Shown: one piece after another, positions 14,327 through 20,765 of the stretch
Layout of the letters: the number at the start of each line of letters is the position of its first letter
Position numbering within the stretch: the first letter of the stretch is position 1
Source: QHBQ01 sp038230695
Lineage (GTDB): Bacteria; Chloroflexota; Chloroflexia; QHBQ01
Direction of reading: 5' to 3'
DNA length: 21,040 nt
NCBI GenBank assembly: GCA_038230695.1
Contig: JBBRMT010000056.1
Location: 1-21,040, forward strand
Notes under the pieces: model-generated
Database searches by the model: none
What the model was told of the DNA's origin: nothing
What the model saw: only the letters and a program-made list of their open reading frames with translations
Position numbers and translations under genes: made by a program

Positions 14327-14776
14327 TTATCTGACCGCACCAGCGGTAGGCATGACGACTTCTTCGCGTACCTTTATACCCAGCGCCTGGATCACCTCTT
14401 GCACGCGCTGGATTGACGCTGAGGCATAGTCGGTGCTTTCGTACTGCTGAATCTGCCCTTCCTTTAGACCGAGTCGCTCCGCCAGTTGGCGCTGGCTCAA
14501 TCCAGCGGCAATTCGAGCCTGAATCAGCGCCTGTGGCAACTCGCCAAAGGAATCGAACTCAAGCACGGTTAGCTTACCCTCGCGCAAAGCGTCGTACTCC
14601 TCAAGCTCTTGACGCAATTCCCTTATCTGGTAGCGCATTGCTTCCTGCTGTGCCTTACGTAGCACCGGATGCACATCATCATTCACTCTTACACGAGACT
14701 CATGCTGGGCAAGCGCCTGTTCAAATTTGCCCAACTGTGTCTGCGTGTTCAGATACTGCTGTTCATTCTTAATCAT
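14327..14776 (-). CDS. XRE-family helix-turn-helix regulator with N-terminal coiled coil
   Basis: A 149-residue protein. Residues about 5-70 are charged and helical with heptad character (ALAQHESRVRVN, IRELRQELEEYDAL), and residues about 90-140 form a Cro/C1-type HTH: ALIQARIAAGLSQRQLAERL then GLKEGQIQQYESTDYASASI and VQEVIQALGIKV. The arrangement matches a family common in Cyanobacteria and Chloroflexota that often sits next to a small partner gene beginning MIPxFDxxGxLPPGIHxATW, as here. ATG 14776 is chosen because it lies 8 bases before the end of that partner frame, with GAGGG upstream; the longer upstream frame is not needed. It is likely an antitoxin-like or autoregulatory DNA-binding protein. 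Confidence 0.8.
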   Translation of the reverse strand: MIKNEQQYLNTQTQLGKFEQALAQHESRVRVNDDVHPVLRKAQQEAMRYQIRELRQELEEYDALREGKLTVLEFDSFGELPQALIQARIAAGLSQRQLAERLGLKEGQIQQYESTDYASASIQRVQEVIQALGIKVREEVVMPTAGAVR

Positions 14777-14900
14777 CAGGCAGCCCTCGCATGAGCATTT
14801 GACGATGCTCGTTAGTGCTAAAGCGATCGGTAAGTTCTTCCCAAGTGGCCCAGTGAATGCCTGGCGGTAGATTGCCTGTATCGTCAAATAGCGGTATCAC
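14769..14900 (-). pseudogene. Truncated DUF6932-like partner of the XRE gene, 43 codons
   Basis: A GTG-started frame encodes MIPLFDDTGNLPPGIHWATW followed by EELTDRFSTNEHRQMLMRG and stops at 14769, overlapping the XRE start by 8 bases. The opening is the hallmark of a widespread family (I believe DUF6932, usually about 150 residues or more) found upstream of this type of XRE regulator. Here everything after 'LMRGLPDD' is missing, so only the first quarter remains. It has its own promoter (14909-14937). It could be a decayed gene kept as a leader peptide for translational coupling, or a genuine short variant. The family assignment is from memory of the motif and not verified. Confidence 0.6.
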
Positions 14901-14908
14901 GATGCCCT

Positions 14909-14937
14909 ATTATATTCTATTCGCCCGCCAGGCGCAA
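14909..14937 (-). promoter_or_regulatory. Promoter for the truncated partner-XRE-methyltransferase operon
   Basis: On the minus strand: TTGCGC (14937-14932), 17-base spacer, TATAAT (14914-14909). It lies inside the end of hpt. The expected start is at or within two bases of the GTG at 14900, with AGGG only four bases before the GTG. Confidence 0.6.
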
Positions 14938-15492
14938 GGCTGCAGGCTGGTGTAGGTCGGGGGGTAGCACACCGATGTAAGGGAGGTTGCGGTAGAGGCC
15001 GTGCGCGTCCATGCCGTAGCCAACTACAAAGTGGTCGGGGATGGTGAAGCCGATATAGTGCATGGCGATGTCGAGCAAGCGCACCGACTGACGGTCGAGC
15101 AGCACGCAGAGGCGCAGGCTGCGCGGGCGGCGGGCGAGTAGCACGCGCATCACGTAGTTGACGCTCAGGCCGGTGTCCACGATGTCCTTGACCAGCAGCA
15201 CGTCTTGATCCGTAACCGATGTTTCCAGATCCTTGATGATGCGCACGCTGCCCCCTTGCGGGCTGAAGCGGGTGATAGACATGAAGTCGAAGTTGACCGG
15301 AATAGTGGGAGGAATAGTGCGAACCAGATCGGCGAGGAAAAAGGCGGAGCCGGTGAGCAGCCCCACCATCAACAACGAGTCGCTGGCGACATAATCGCTG
15401 GCAATTTGCTGGCCCAGTTCGTTTACTCGCGCACGAAGCCGTGTCTCGCCAATCAGGGTTTCGGCGAATGGGTGGCTAGGCGCAAGTATCAA
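14917..15492 (-). CDS. hpt: Hypoxanthine(-guanine) phosphoribosyltransferase
   Basis: Purine salvage: converts hypoxanthine or guanine plus PRPP to IMP or GMP. Length 191 residues is normal. VGLLTGSAFFLADLVR (about 43-58) is the pyrophosphate loop, MSITRF the flexible loop start, LLVKDIVDTGLSVNYV the PRPP motif, and DHFVVGYGMDAHGLYRNLPYIGVL the base-binding and C-terminal signature. In the PRPP motif the usual Glu of VEDI-DTG is Lys (VKDIVDTG), an oddity worth noting. The start is TTG at 15492, seven bases after GAGGAGG, and overlaps the stop of the upstream nuclease-like gene (TTGA), so the pair is coupled. Confidence 0.95.
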   Translation of the reverse strand: MILAPSHPFAETLIGETRLRARVNELGQQIASDYVASDSLLMVGLLTGSAFFLADLVRTIPPTIPVNFDFMSITRFSPQGGSVRIIKDLETSVTDQDVLLVKDIVDTGLSVNYVMRVLLARRPRSLRLCVLLDRQSVRLLDIAMHYIGFTIPDHFVVGYGMDAHGLYRNLPYIGVLPPDLHQPAALRLAGE

Positions 15493-15914
15493 GCAGCAGC
15501 CTCCTCAATTGCGGGTGCGAATGGGGTGACGTTCTCTGTAGGGACGAACCGTGGTTCGCTCTCGTGCGCCTCCTCGATGAAAGGGGTGCCGAATAGCCCG
15601 AACAGGCGTTGGAAGTCGCGGCGATATAGCAGCTTGATGTTTACGTGGGGATATACTTCGTGGAGCAGGCGCATCTTGCGGTTCTTGCGGGTGACTAGCT
15701 TCTGCTTCATAGTGGTGAGTTCGATGTAGAGGTCATGTTCTGGGAGGTAAAAATCGGGGGTGAACATCTCGACCACGCGGCCATCCTGCCAGCGTAGGGG
15801 AAAGGAGTAGGGTTCGTACTGCCACTCAATATTGTAGAAGCTGAGTAGCCTGGCGAACTCGACCTCCGCCAGATTGACGAAGGGGTGATGTTTACGCTTC
15901 TGCTCGTTGTCCAT
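15489..15914 (-). CDS. PD-(D/E)XK nuclease-like protein coupled to hpt
   Basis: A 141-residue protein with a restriction-endonuclease-like core: IEWQYEPYSFPLRW, then FTPDFYLPEHDLYIELTTMKQ (the PD and ExT positions of PD-(D/E)xK; the usual Lys is replaced by Thr), a basic helix LVTRKNRKMRLLHEVYP and VNIKLLYRRDF. The pattern resembles DUF559/Vsr-like folds; nuclease activity is uncertain because of the Lys-to-Thr change. ATG 15914 is chosen over upstream in-frame starts because those lie before the promoter -10; AGGAGG is present but 18 bases upstream, rather far. It overlaps hpt by four bases and is expressed from the extended -10 promoter at 15945-15973. Its role next to purine salvage is unknown. 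Confidence 0.75.
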   Translation of the reverse strand: MDNEQKRKHHPFVNLAEVEFARLLSFYNIEWQYEPYSFPLRWQDGRVVEMFTPDFYLPEHDLYIELTTMKQKLVTRKNRKMRLLHEVYPHVNIKLLYRRDFQRLFGLFGTPFIEEAHESEPRFVPTENVTPFAPAIEEAAA

Positions 15915-15944
15915 AATTGAGGTTTGCCCGTGCCTCCTACCGCT

Positions 15945-15973
15945 ATTATAACACATTATGTTTAGTTGTGCAA
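15945..15973 (-). promoter_or_regulatory. Promoter with extended -10 for the nuclease-like gene and hpt
   Basis: On the minus strand: TTGCAC (15973-15968), 17-base spacer, TATAAT (15950-15945) preceded by TGT. The same 13-base GCTATTATAACAC block surrounds the -10 at 8505-8510. Confidence 0.7.
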
Positions 15974-15981
15974 TATCTTCC

Positions 15982-16078
15982 GGCACAAATCACCACATTT
16001 TGTGGTCTAAAATAGAGATTGGCACAACGCGACATCTTGTGGTCTGAGGAGTGGCATGGCACAAGCGCCATTTTACCC
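15982..16078. repeat. Three degenerate 37-39-bp repeats in a divergent promoter region
   Basis: Units start with GGCACAA at 15982, 16021 and 16058. The first two share TTGTGGTCT (16000-16008 and 16037-16045); the first also forms the inverted repeat ACCACA-TTT-TGTGGT (15992-16006). The third keeps GGCACAA and CATTTT only. The array sits between the two divergent promoters and could be an operator series. Confidence 0.55.
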
Positions 16079-16084
16079 CAGCGG

Positions 16085-16113
16085 TTGCGCCAGTCTGCTT
16101 AATCGGCTAAAAT
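16085..16113 (+). promoter_or_regulatory. Promoter for the membrane protein-GNAT operon
   Basis: TTGCGC (16085-16090), 17-base spacer, TAAAAT (16108-16113, 5 of 6). It lies 43 bases upstream of the ATG at 16157, which has GAGGG (16146-16150) as ribosome binding site. Confidence 0.6.
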
Positions 16114-16156
16114 AGGCTATGCCAAAATGGTAGAAGGGCATTAGTGAGGGTGCGTT

Positions 16157-17236
16157 ATGGCGCAGAGCAATCGCACAATTGAGGTCGAGGAGCCAGTTGC
16201 ACCTATGTTGATCCAGGTTGAGGATAGCGCAAAGGCTGATGCGATAAACAAGGCAGCCAGCAGGCAAAGAGTCTGGCTGTCGCGGCTACTGATTAGCCTG
16301 GTGGTTTTGCCGCTGCCGCTGTTCACCGCCGTTGCCGCCATCCTCCGTCCGCAGTTCGAGGCCAACCTGAGCCGCCACGATCTCGGGTCCAAGCCCAGCC
16401 CGATAATCAGTTCGGCCTTCGCCTTGTTCCTCATCTTCATTGCCCTGTTTGCCTATCACGCCTTCATGTTCTGGTACGACCCGTTCGTGGACGACAACAC
16501 CGACCTGGCCGCCCGCAAGGAGAAGGTGGTCAATACCATCTCGCTGGCCCTCTCCATCCCTGGGCTGGGTGGATTGGCCTTTGCGCTATTCACCGGCAGT
16601 TCGACCAATGGTGAAGTATCGCTCATCCAGCAGGCGGCGCAAGGCTTCCCGCTGCAAACCTGGGCGGTGGCGCTGCTGCTGGTGGTGGCAGTGGGCTGGT
16701 TGGCGTGGTGGCTGTATAGCTACAACGGTTGGCTGAAGCGCCTGCGCCACTCGCGCAAAGCGGGCGACGGCAACAGCGCCTGGGGGTGGTTGGTGCGGCA
16801 ATTCAGGGTAGTACAAGGCTGGGTCAACAACATCCGCCGTCGCGCCATCGTGTTGATCAGCAGCTTCCTATCGGCGGGCTTGTTGATGTTCTTCCTAATC
16901 GTCTATCTGCTAGAGGGTCTCGGCAATGCCTGGGCGGTGGTTGGGCTGTTGAGTGCGCTGGCCCTGATCCAAGTGGCCGGGTTGATCGCGGTACTCCTGG
17001 GCAGCCGCGCCGCCCTTTCCTGGTCTAATGGCGCAATGTTCGTGATGCTGTTCGGCATCGAGCGACTGACCCACGCTGTAGCGATCACCGACCACCCCGC
17101 GCTCAATCGCCTGCCCGCCGGGTTCCTGGTGCTGGAGGTGTTCGCCATCTACTTCCTGCTGTTGTGGCGGATGCACCGGGTCGCGCCCCGGCCTACGCCC
17201 GCTCAACCCCACTCCCAAACCCCCGGAGGAGCATAA
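16157..17236 (+). CDS. Polytopic membrane protein of unknown function
   Basis: A 359-residue protein that I do not recognise. A polar N-terminus of about 40 residues precedes roughly eight hydrophobic helices (about 43-63, 82-104, 125-147, 163-187, 229-252, 257-283, 288-304, 320-340). The loop after helix 2 is FMFWYDPFVDDNTDLAARKEKVVNTIS, which resembles loops of Chloroflexota proteins with repeated DUF5671-like membrane modules; this is tentative. A basic cytoplasmic loop (NGWLKRLRHSRKAGDGN) lies mid-protein, and the C-terminus is Pro-rich. Start ATG 16157 has GAGGG six bases upstream. The GNAT gene begins one base after its stop, its ribosome binding site GGAGGAG lying within the last codons, so both are one operon. 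Confidence 0.8.
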   Translation: MAQSNRTIEVEEPVAPMLIQVEDSAKADAINKAASRQRVWLSRLLISLVVLPLPLFTAVAAILRPQFEANLSRHDLGSKPSPIISSAFALFLIFIALFAYHAFMFWYDPFVDDNTDLAARKEKVVNTISLALSIPGLGGLAFALFTGSSTNGEVSLIQQAAQGFPLQTWAVALLLVVAVGWLAWWLYSYNGWLKRLRHSRKAGDGNSAWGWLVRQFRVVQGWVNNIRRRAIVLISSFLSAGLLMFFLIVYLLEGLGNAWAVVGLLSALALIQVAGLIAVLLGSRAALSWSNGAMFVMLFGIERLTHAVAITDHPALNRLPAGFLVLEVFAIYFLLLWRMHRVAPRPTPAQPHSQTPGGA

Positions 17237-17237
17237 A

Positions 17238-18143
17238 GTGCCAGATACATCTGCAATTACCTCCCGCCAATACAACAGCGAGGCTGATTACGCGCTGATG
17301 CGTTCGTTGCTAGTCGAGATCTACGCCTTGAGTGGAGGCAAGACCTATTGTAGTGTGGGTGAACTCGACTGGTGGCGCGGCACTGATAGTGATTCAAACG
17401 CGGTGGCCCACGCCCGCCTCTGGATGGATGGCGATCAGGTAGTCGGCATTACCTGGCCGCGCCGCGATGAGGTTGACCTGATGGTTCACCCCGATTACAA
17501 ACCGATCGAGGATGAGATGCTGGCCTGGGCCGAGCAGAGGCTTGCCGCCGAGGGAGGCGAACCGCTCACCCTTACCGCCTGGCCGTTCGATAGCGATACA
17601 ACGCGAATTGCCACCATGCAACGGCGCGGCTACCAACGGGGTAACCAATTTTTCTTTTATCACATCCGCGACCTTGAGAACATTCCTAACGAGGTGCGCT
17701 TGCCGGAAGGCTATGCTATCCGCAACGTGCAGGGCGAGGCGGATATCGAGGCGCGGGTCGCGGTGCATCGCGCCGCCTTTGCCCCTTCGCGGATGAGCCT
17801 CGAGAAGCACCGGCGGGTGATGGCCTTGCCCACTTATCGGCCCGATTTGGATCTGGTGGTGGTTGCGCCGGACGGCAGCTTCGCCGCCTTCTGCATCGTC
17901 TGGTATGACGCAGCCAACCGCGCTGGCACCTTCGAGCCGGTTGGTTGCCATCCCGACCACCAGCGGCGGGGTCTCAGCCGAACGCTGATGTACGAAGGAC
18001 TGCGCCGTCTCAAGCAACTGGGGGCGCAAGCCGCCCACGTCAACTCTTTCGACGAACCAGCAGCGGTGGGGCTGTATCAAGCGGTTGGCTTCAGGGTGAT
18101 TGACAGGAATTATTCATGGCAAAAACCCCCAACCTACTATTGA
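17238..18143 (+). CDS. Tandem GNAT-family N-acetyltransferase
   Basis: A 301-residue protein with two GNAT folds, as in mycothiol synthase-like enzymes. The N-terminal half (ITSRQYNSEADYALMRSLLVEIY, then VVGITWP and VDLMVHPDYKPIEDEMLAWAE) is a degenerate domain; the C-terminal half carries the acetyl-CoA loop VGCHPDHQRRGLSRTLMYEG near 234-253 and the closing segment AAVGLYQAVGFRV. Acceptor substrate unknown. The start is GTG at 17238 with GGAGGAG upstream, one base after the stop of the membrane protein gene; an ATG is not available nearby. It ends at a point where base composition drops and the exported-protein region begins. Confidence 0.9.
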   Translation: MPDTSAITSRQYNSEADYALMRSLLVEIYALSGGKTYCSVGELDWWRGTDSDSNAVAHARLWMDGDQVVGITWPRRDEVDLMVHPDYKPIEDEMLAWAEQRLAAEGGEPLTLTAWPFDSDTTRIATMQRRGYQRGNQFFFYHIRDLENIPNEVRLPEGYAIRNVQGEADIEARVAVHRAAFAPSRMSLEKHRRVMALPTYRPDLDLVVVAPDGSFAAFCIVWYDAANRAGTFEPVGCHPDHQRRGLSRTLMYEGLRRLKQLGAQAAHVNSFDEPAAVGLYQAVGFRVIDRNYSWQKPPTYY

Positions 18144-18216
18144 CATCGGTTGTATAATGATTACATTGACGCAAGAGAGTAGTATCGGCTCAAGAAAAAT
18201 CCAAAGAGGTATGACA

Positions 18217-18645
18217 ATGAAGGCATCCAACCGGAGAGAACTGGTATATGCTTGTGCTACACTTGGCATCGGTATCCTCTTGCTCATTATGATCGTAAGC
18301 AGCCAATCCAAAATAAAGATTGCTAACGCCAGTCCTACAACAACTTGCGCTAGCAACTCTTACTGGTGTACCAGCAACAGCGGAAGCTATGGGGTAGCTG
18401 ACTACTTCAAGGGTGTAGCAGTCATCTCCTCCACCAATGTTTATGCAGTTGGCTCATACGAGCCGCAAGACAACCAACCATTCATAGCATTCGGTGAGTA
18501 CTGGACGGGGCAATCGTGGTATGCCATTAGCTCACAGCCAGTCTCTACCCACGGCAGTGAATTCAATGCGGTTGCTGCATCCTTCGCTACAAATGTCGTC
18601 ACTAATATCTTCGCGGTCGGAGATTACTACGATGCCAGTGGCTAG
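18217..18645 (+). CDS. N-terminal segment of the amber-interrupted gene
   Basis: If TAG at 18643 terminates, the product is 142 residues: the signal sequence plus about one and a half propeller blades (TNVYAVGSY, NIFAVGDYYDASG). That is too few blades to close a propeller, so it is unlikely to fold alone. Confidence 0.55.
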   Translation: MKASNRRELVYACATLGIGILLLIMIVSSQSKIKIANASPTTTCASNSYWCTSNSGSYGVADYFKGVAVISSTNVYAVGSYEPQDNQPFIAFGEYWTGQSWYAISSQPVSTHGSEFNAVAASFATNVVTNIFAVGDYYDASG

Positions 18646-19086
18646 CAGCACGCCCTAGCGGAACGCTACGATGTGCGTTACGGCTTCCAGAACACCTTTG
18701 CTACTGAACCCAGCGTTGCCTTGGAGAGTAGCCTGACCAGCGTTACCGCCGTACCCAACAGCAACGAGTTCTGGGCCGCTGGCTACTACAACGATAGGAA
18801 CGATGGCTACTACAAAGCATTCGTTGAACACTGGGATGGACTGCATTGGAGCCAGCCAACAACCTTCAACATTCCGCGAGCAAGCTACCTATATGGGATA
18901 ACCGCAATCACCTCTGGCAATGTTTGGGCGGTGGGCGACTACACCGACCCCAACAGCGGCAATAGCAGAACCCTGGCCGAGGCGCTGCTGCCGCCATCGG
19001 CTCCGGCACATACGACTAGCTACTATGAAGAAACAACCAGCACCATGAACCACTATTATCAAGGCTGCCATGCTGCATATACCTAG
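18646..19086 (+). other. Middle open segment between the two TAG codons
   Basis: 146 sense codons in the same frame with no start of its own near the 5' end (first GTG at 18673, no ribosome binding site). It encodes QHALAERYDV, then two further WAVG-type blades and a Thr/Ser-rich linker (HTTSYYEETTSTMNHYYQG). It can only be translated by readthrough or if the upstream stop is an error. Confidence 0.5.
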
Positions 19087-20007
19087 CAGCAAGGCGTTGT
19101 TGTACTTGACTATGGTGAGCCTGAGAATTGGGGAAATGTAGGACTTCGTCGCGGCACTAGACTCATAGGTAGCGGAAGGACGGCATACATCACAAGTACT
19201 GTCGGCGACTCGTATCCTAGCATCGAAGCTGCTGTAGAAAGCTATACGATGGGTTACCACGACGCAATCCATAACCCGAATCAGATGTGTCCCGCCGCAT
19301 CTGCAGTTACTACCGCAAGCCTTACTGTTGCTATAGGCGTGAATAACTGTACAGGCGATCAAAACTCGGCAATTGGGGATCCCGATCATGCGCTGGCTTG
19401 GTCAACCATGGTTAGTGATGTTGTAAGATACACCATGAGTTACACGGAGATAAAAATGGCTGCTGCTATTGACGCAGAACCACCCAATCCGAATGATTGT
19501 TGGAGTACATTTCCACCAGTAGCAACTTGGGCGACTAGCTACAGTAACCAGAACGTGTCATACTATTACTATTATGGTAGTACAGGAGCCTATCCCTACT
19601 CTCCTCCTCCTGGACCTGGCACGCCAACCCCAATCGTGCCACCACCTCCTGGTTTGGGTCAATCGAGCTGGGATGCGTCACAATTCTATACCCTGGCGTG
19701 GGGGCTACAAAATGCTTATCCTTTGCCGGAAACTTACCATCCATGGCTGAACAGAGAGTGGTATATAGTAGATCGCTGGGGGTACGATAATCATAATGGT
19801 GCGCGTATGGCCTTTAAGGGTAGTACAACTGATTGCCCTACCGGACAAATCTGCTATATAAATAAAAACGCGAATCCAAGCGAACCACCGGAGCTAACTA
19901 CTGATCAGGGCTGGCAATCCCTATGGCTAGAGCTAAATGCCGATCCTGTCACGGGAACGGATGTGACTTTGCCATGGTCAACCCTCATTGTGTATGGCAA
20001 CCCTTAG
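19087..20007 (+). CDS. C-terminal segment of the amber-interrupted gene
   Basis: 306 sense codons after the second TAG. An ATG at 19249 could start a shorter product but has no Shine-Dalgarno and would cut the domain, since conserved-looking sequence (QQGVVVLDYGEPENW, YPSIEAAVESYTMGYHDA) lies upstream of it. The region includes a Pro-rich linker (YSPPPGPGTPTPIVPPPPGLG) and an aromatic, Cys-containing C-terminal part. No signal peptide, so it is not independently secreted. Confidence 0.5.
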   Translation, partial: QQGVVVLDYGEPENWGNVGLRRGTRLIGSGRTAYITSTVGDSYPSIEAAVESYTMGYHDAIHNPNQMCPAASAVTTASLTVAIGVNNCTGDQNSAIGDPDHALAWSTMVSDVVRYTMSYTEIKMAAAIDAEPPNPNDCWSTFPPVATWATSYSNQNVSYYYYYGSTGAYPYSPPPGPGTPTPIVPPPPGLGQSSWDASQFYTLAWGLQNAYPLPETYHPWLNREWYIVDRWGYDNHNGARMAFKGSTTDCPTGQICYINKNANPSEPPELTTDQGWQSLWLELNADPVTGTDVTLPWSTLIVYGNP

Positions 20008-20023
20008 AAAGTGGGGTAGGCAA

Positions 20024-20746
20024 ATGAAATCGTGTAGATCAACATCAGCGTTGTATTCACTTAGGGAGATAGCTGTACTCCTCTTCATAGGTATGACACT
20101 TATAGCTTGTACCCAACAGCCTCAGCAGGCTTCGACCAGCGACTCTGCTACTAATGCGCCTTCTACCACTACGCTTGACTCCTTTGATGCAACGAAGCAA
20201 GCATCCGATGCGCGTTACAATGAGTACGCCGCTGGAATCAGAACCGCTGCCGCTAATAACCCGACCAATATCCCCGGGCCGCCACCGACCGATACGCCCG
20301 GTACACCTCCTACGTCTACACCTGTGCTTGGCATTCAGCCTTGCCCCGCTCCTGCACATCCACAGTTCTACTCCTTCAAAGATTGTTGGGGGGGAATAGC
20401 GGGAGGGCAAGTTGTCTACGCAGCTGCTGGCGGAGAGACCAGTCAGATCAGTGGGGGTGGAAAAAGCGGTAATGCCGCCGGACGGCTAGGCGACCCTACA
20501 CAAGGTGTAATCGAGCTTTACCTATCTAATGATCAGACCATCCTCTACAATACACCGATTAAGATCGGTAAAGTCGGCATCCTTGCGGCCAACGGCACCC
20601 AACTTACCCTTGCGCCGGTGAACCCTAATGACCGTCGCTATCTTCTAAACAGCCCAACCATCGTCTTCGACATCTCCACCCGCCAGTTCATCAGCGCATC
20701 CGGTACGCCGATATCAACCACACCAGTGCCAACCTCTGCGCCGTAA
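20024..20746 (+). CDS. Secreted lipoprotein with Thr/Pro-rich linker
   Basis: A 240-residue lipoprotein of unknown function. ATG 20024 is chosen over an upstream ATG because it begins the signal peptide and follows GGGGTAGG. A basic N-terminus and hydrophobic core (IAVLLFIGMTL) lead to lipobox LIAC (C29), so the protein is lipid-anchored outside the membrane. Next come a Ser/Thr/Gln-rich stretch, a short helix (ATKQASDARYNEYAAGIRTAA), a Pro/Thr linker (PGPPPTDTPGTPPTSTP) and a compact domain (FKDCWGGIAGGQVVYAAAGGE ... QGVIELYLS ... FDISTRQF) with two Cys (about residues 106 and 120). It starts 16 bases after the propeller gene stop, probably co-transcribed, and is paralogous to the next gene. 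Confidence 0.85.
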   Translation: MKSCRSTSALYSLREIAVLLFIGMTLIACTQQPQQASTSDSATNAPSTTTLDSFDATKQASDARYNEYAAGIRTAAANNPTNIPGPPPTDTPGTPPTSTPVLGIQPCPAPAHPQFYSFKDCWGGIAGGQVVYAAAGGETSQISGGGKSGNAAGRLGDPTQGVIELYLSNDQTILYNTPIKIGKVGILAANGTQLTLAPVNPNDRRYLLNSPTIVFDISTRQFISASGTPISTTPVPTSAP

Positions 20747-20765
20747 CTGCTGTATTAATGAGAAG

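Larger units (their letters stand above)
18217..20007 (+). pseudogene. Secreted WAVG propeller plus C-terminal domain, one frame interrupted by two TAG codons
   Basis: A single frame of 597 codons from ATG 18217 (AAAGAGG seven bases upstream) to TAG 20005-20007 contains TAG at codon 143 (18643-18645) and codon 290 (19084-19086), and no other stop or frameshift. Residues about 8-28 are a membrane-crossing signal sequence with ANA before the mature part. Propeller-like repeats follow: GVAVISSTNVYAVGSY, VTNIFAVGDYYDASG, VPNSNEFWAAGYYND and ITSGNVWAVGDYTDP, with HWDG-type strands. After the second TAG begins a different domain (GVVVLDYGEPENWG ... TVAIGVNN ... WYIVDRWGYDNHNGARM ... TPWSTLI-like end) resembling large secreted proteins of Actinobacteria and Chloroflexota of unknown function. 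Both TAGs sit in CTAGCAGCA. Coding character is preserved after each stop. Either a recent pseudogene, sequencing error, or readthrough gene. Confidence 0.7.

Noticed and set aside
15982..16078. Possible short or decayed CRISPR array
   Set aside because: Repeat identity covers only 7-9 bases, units are degenerate, no cas genes nearby.
18643..19086. Genome-wide reassignment of TAG as a sense codon
   Set aside because: TAG is the natural stop of RNase J, UPF0104, the 269- and 184-residue genes and of this frame's own end.
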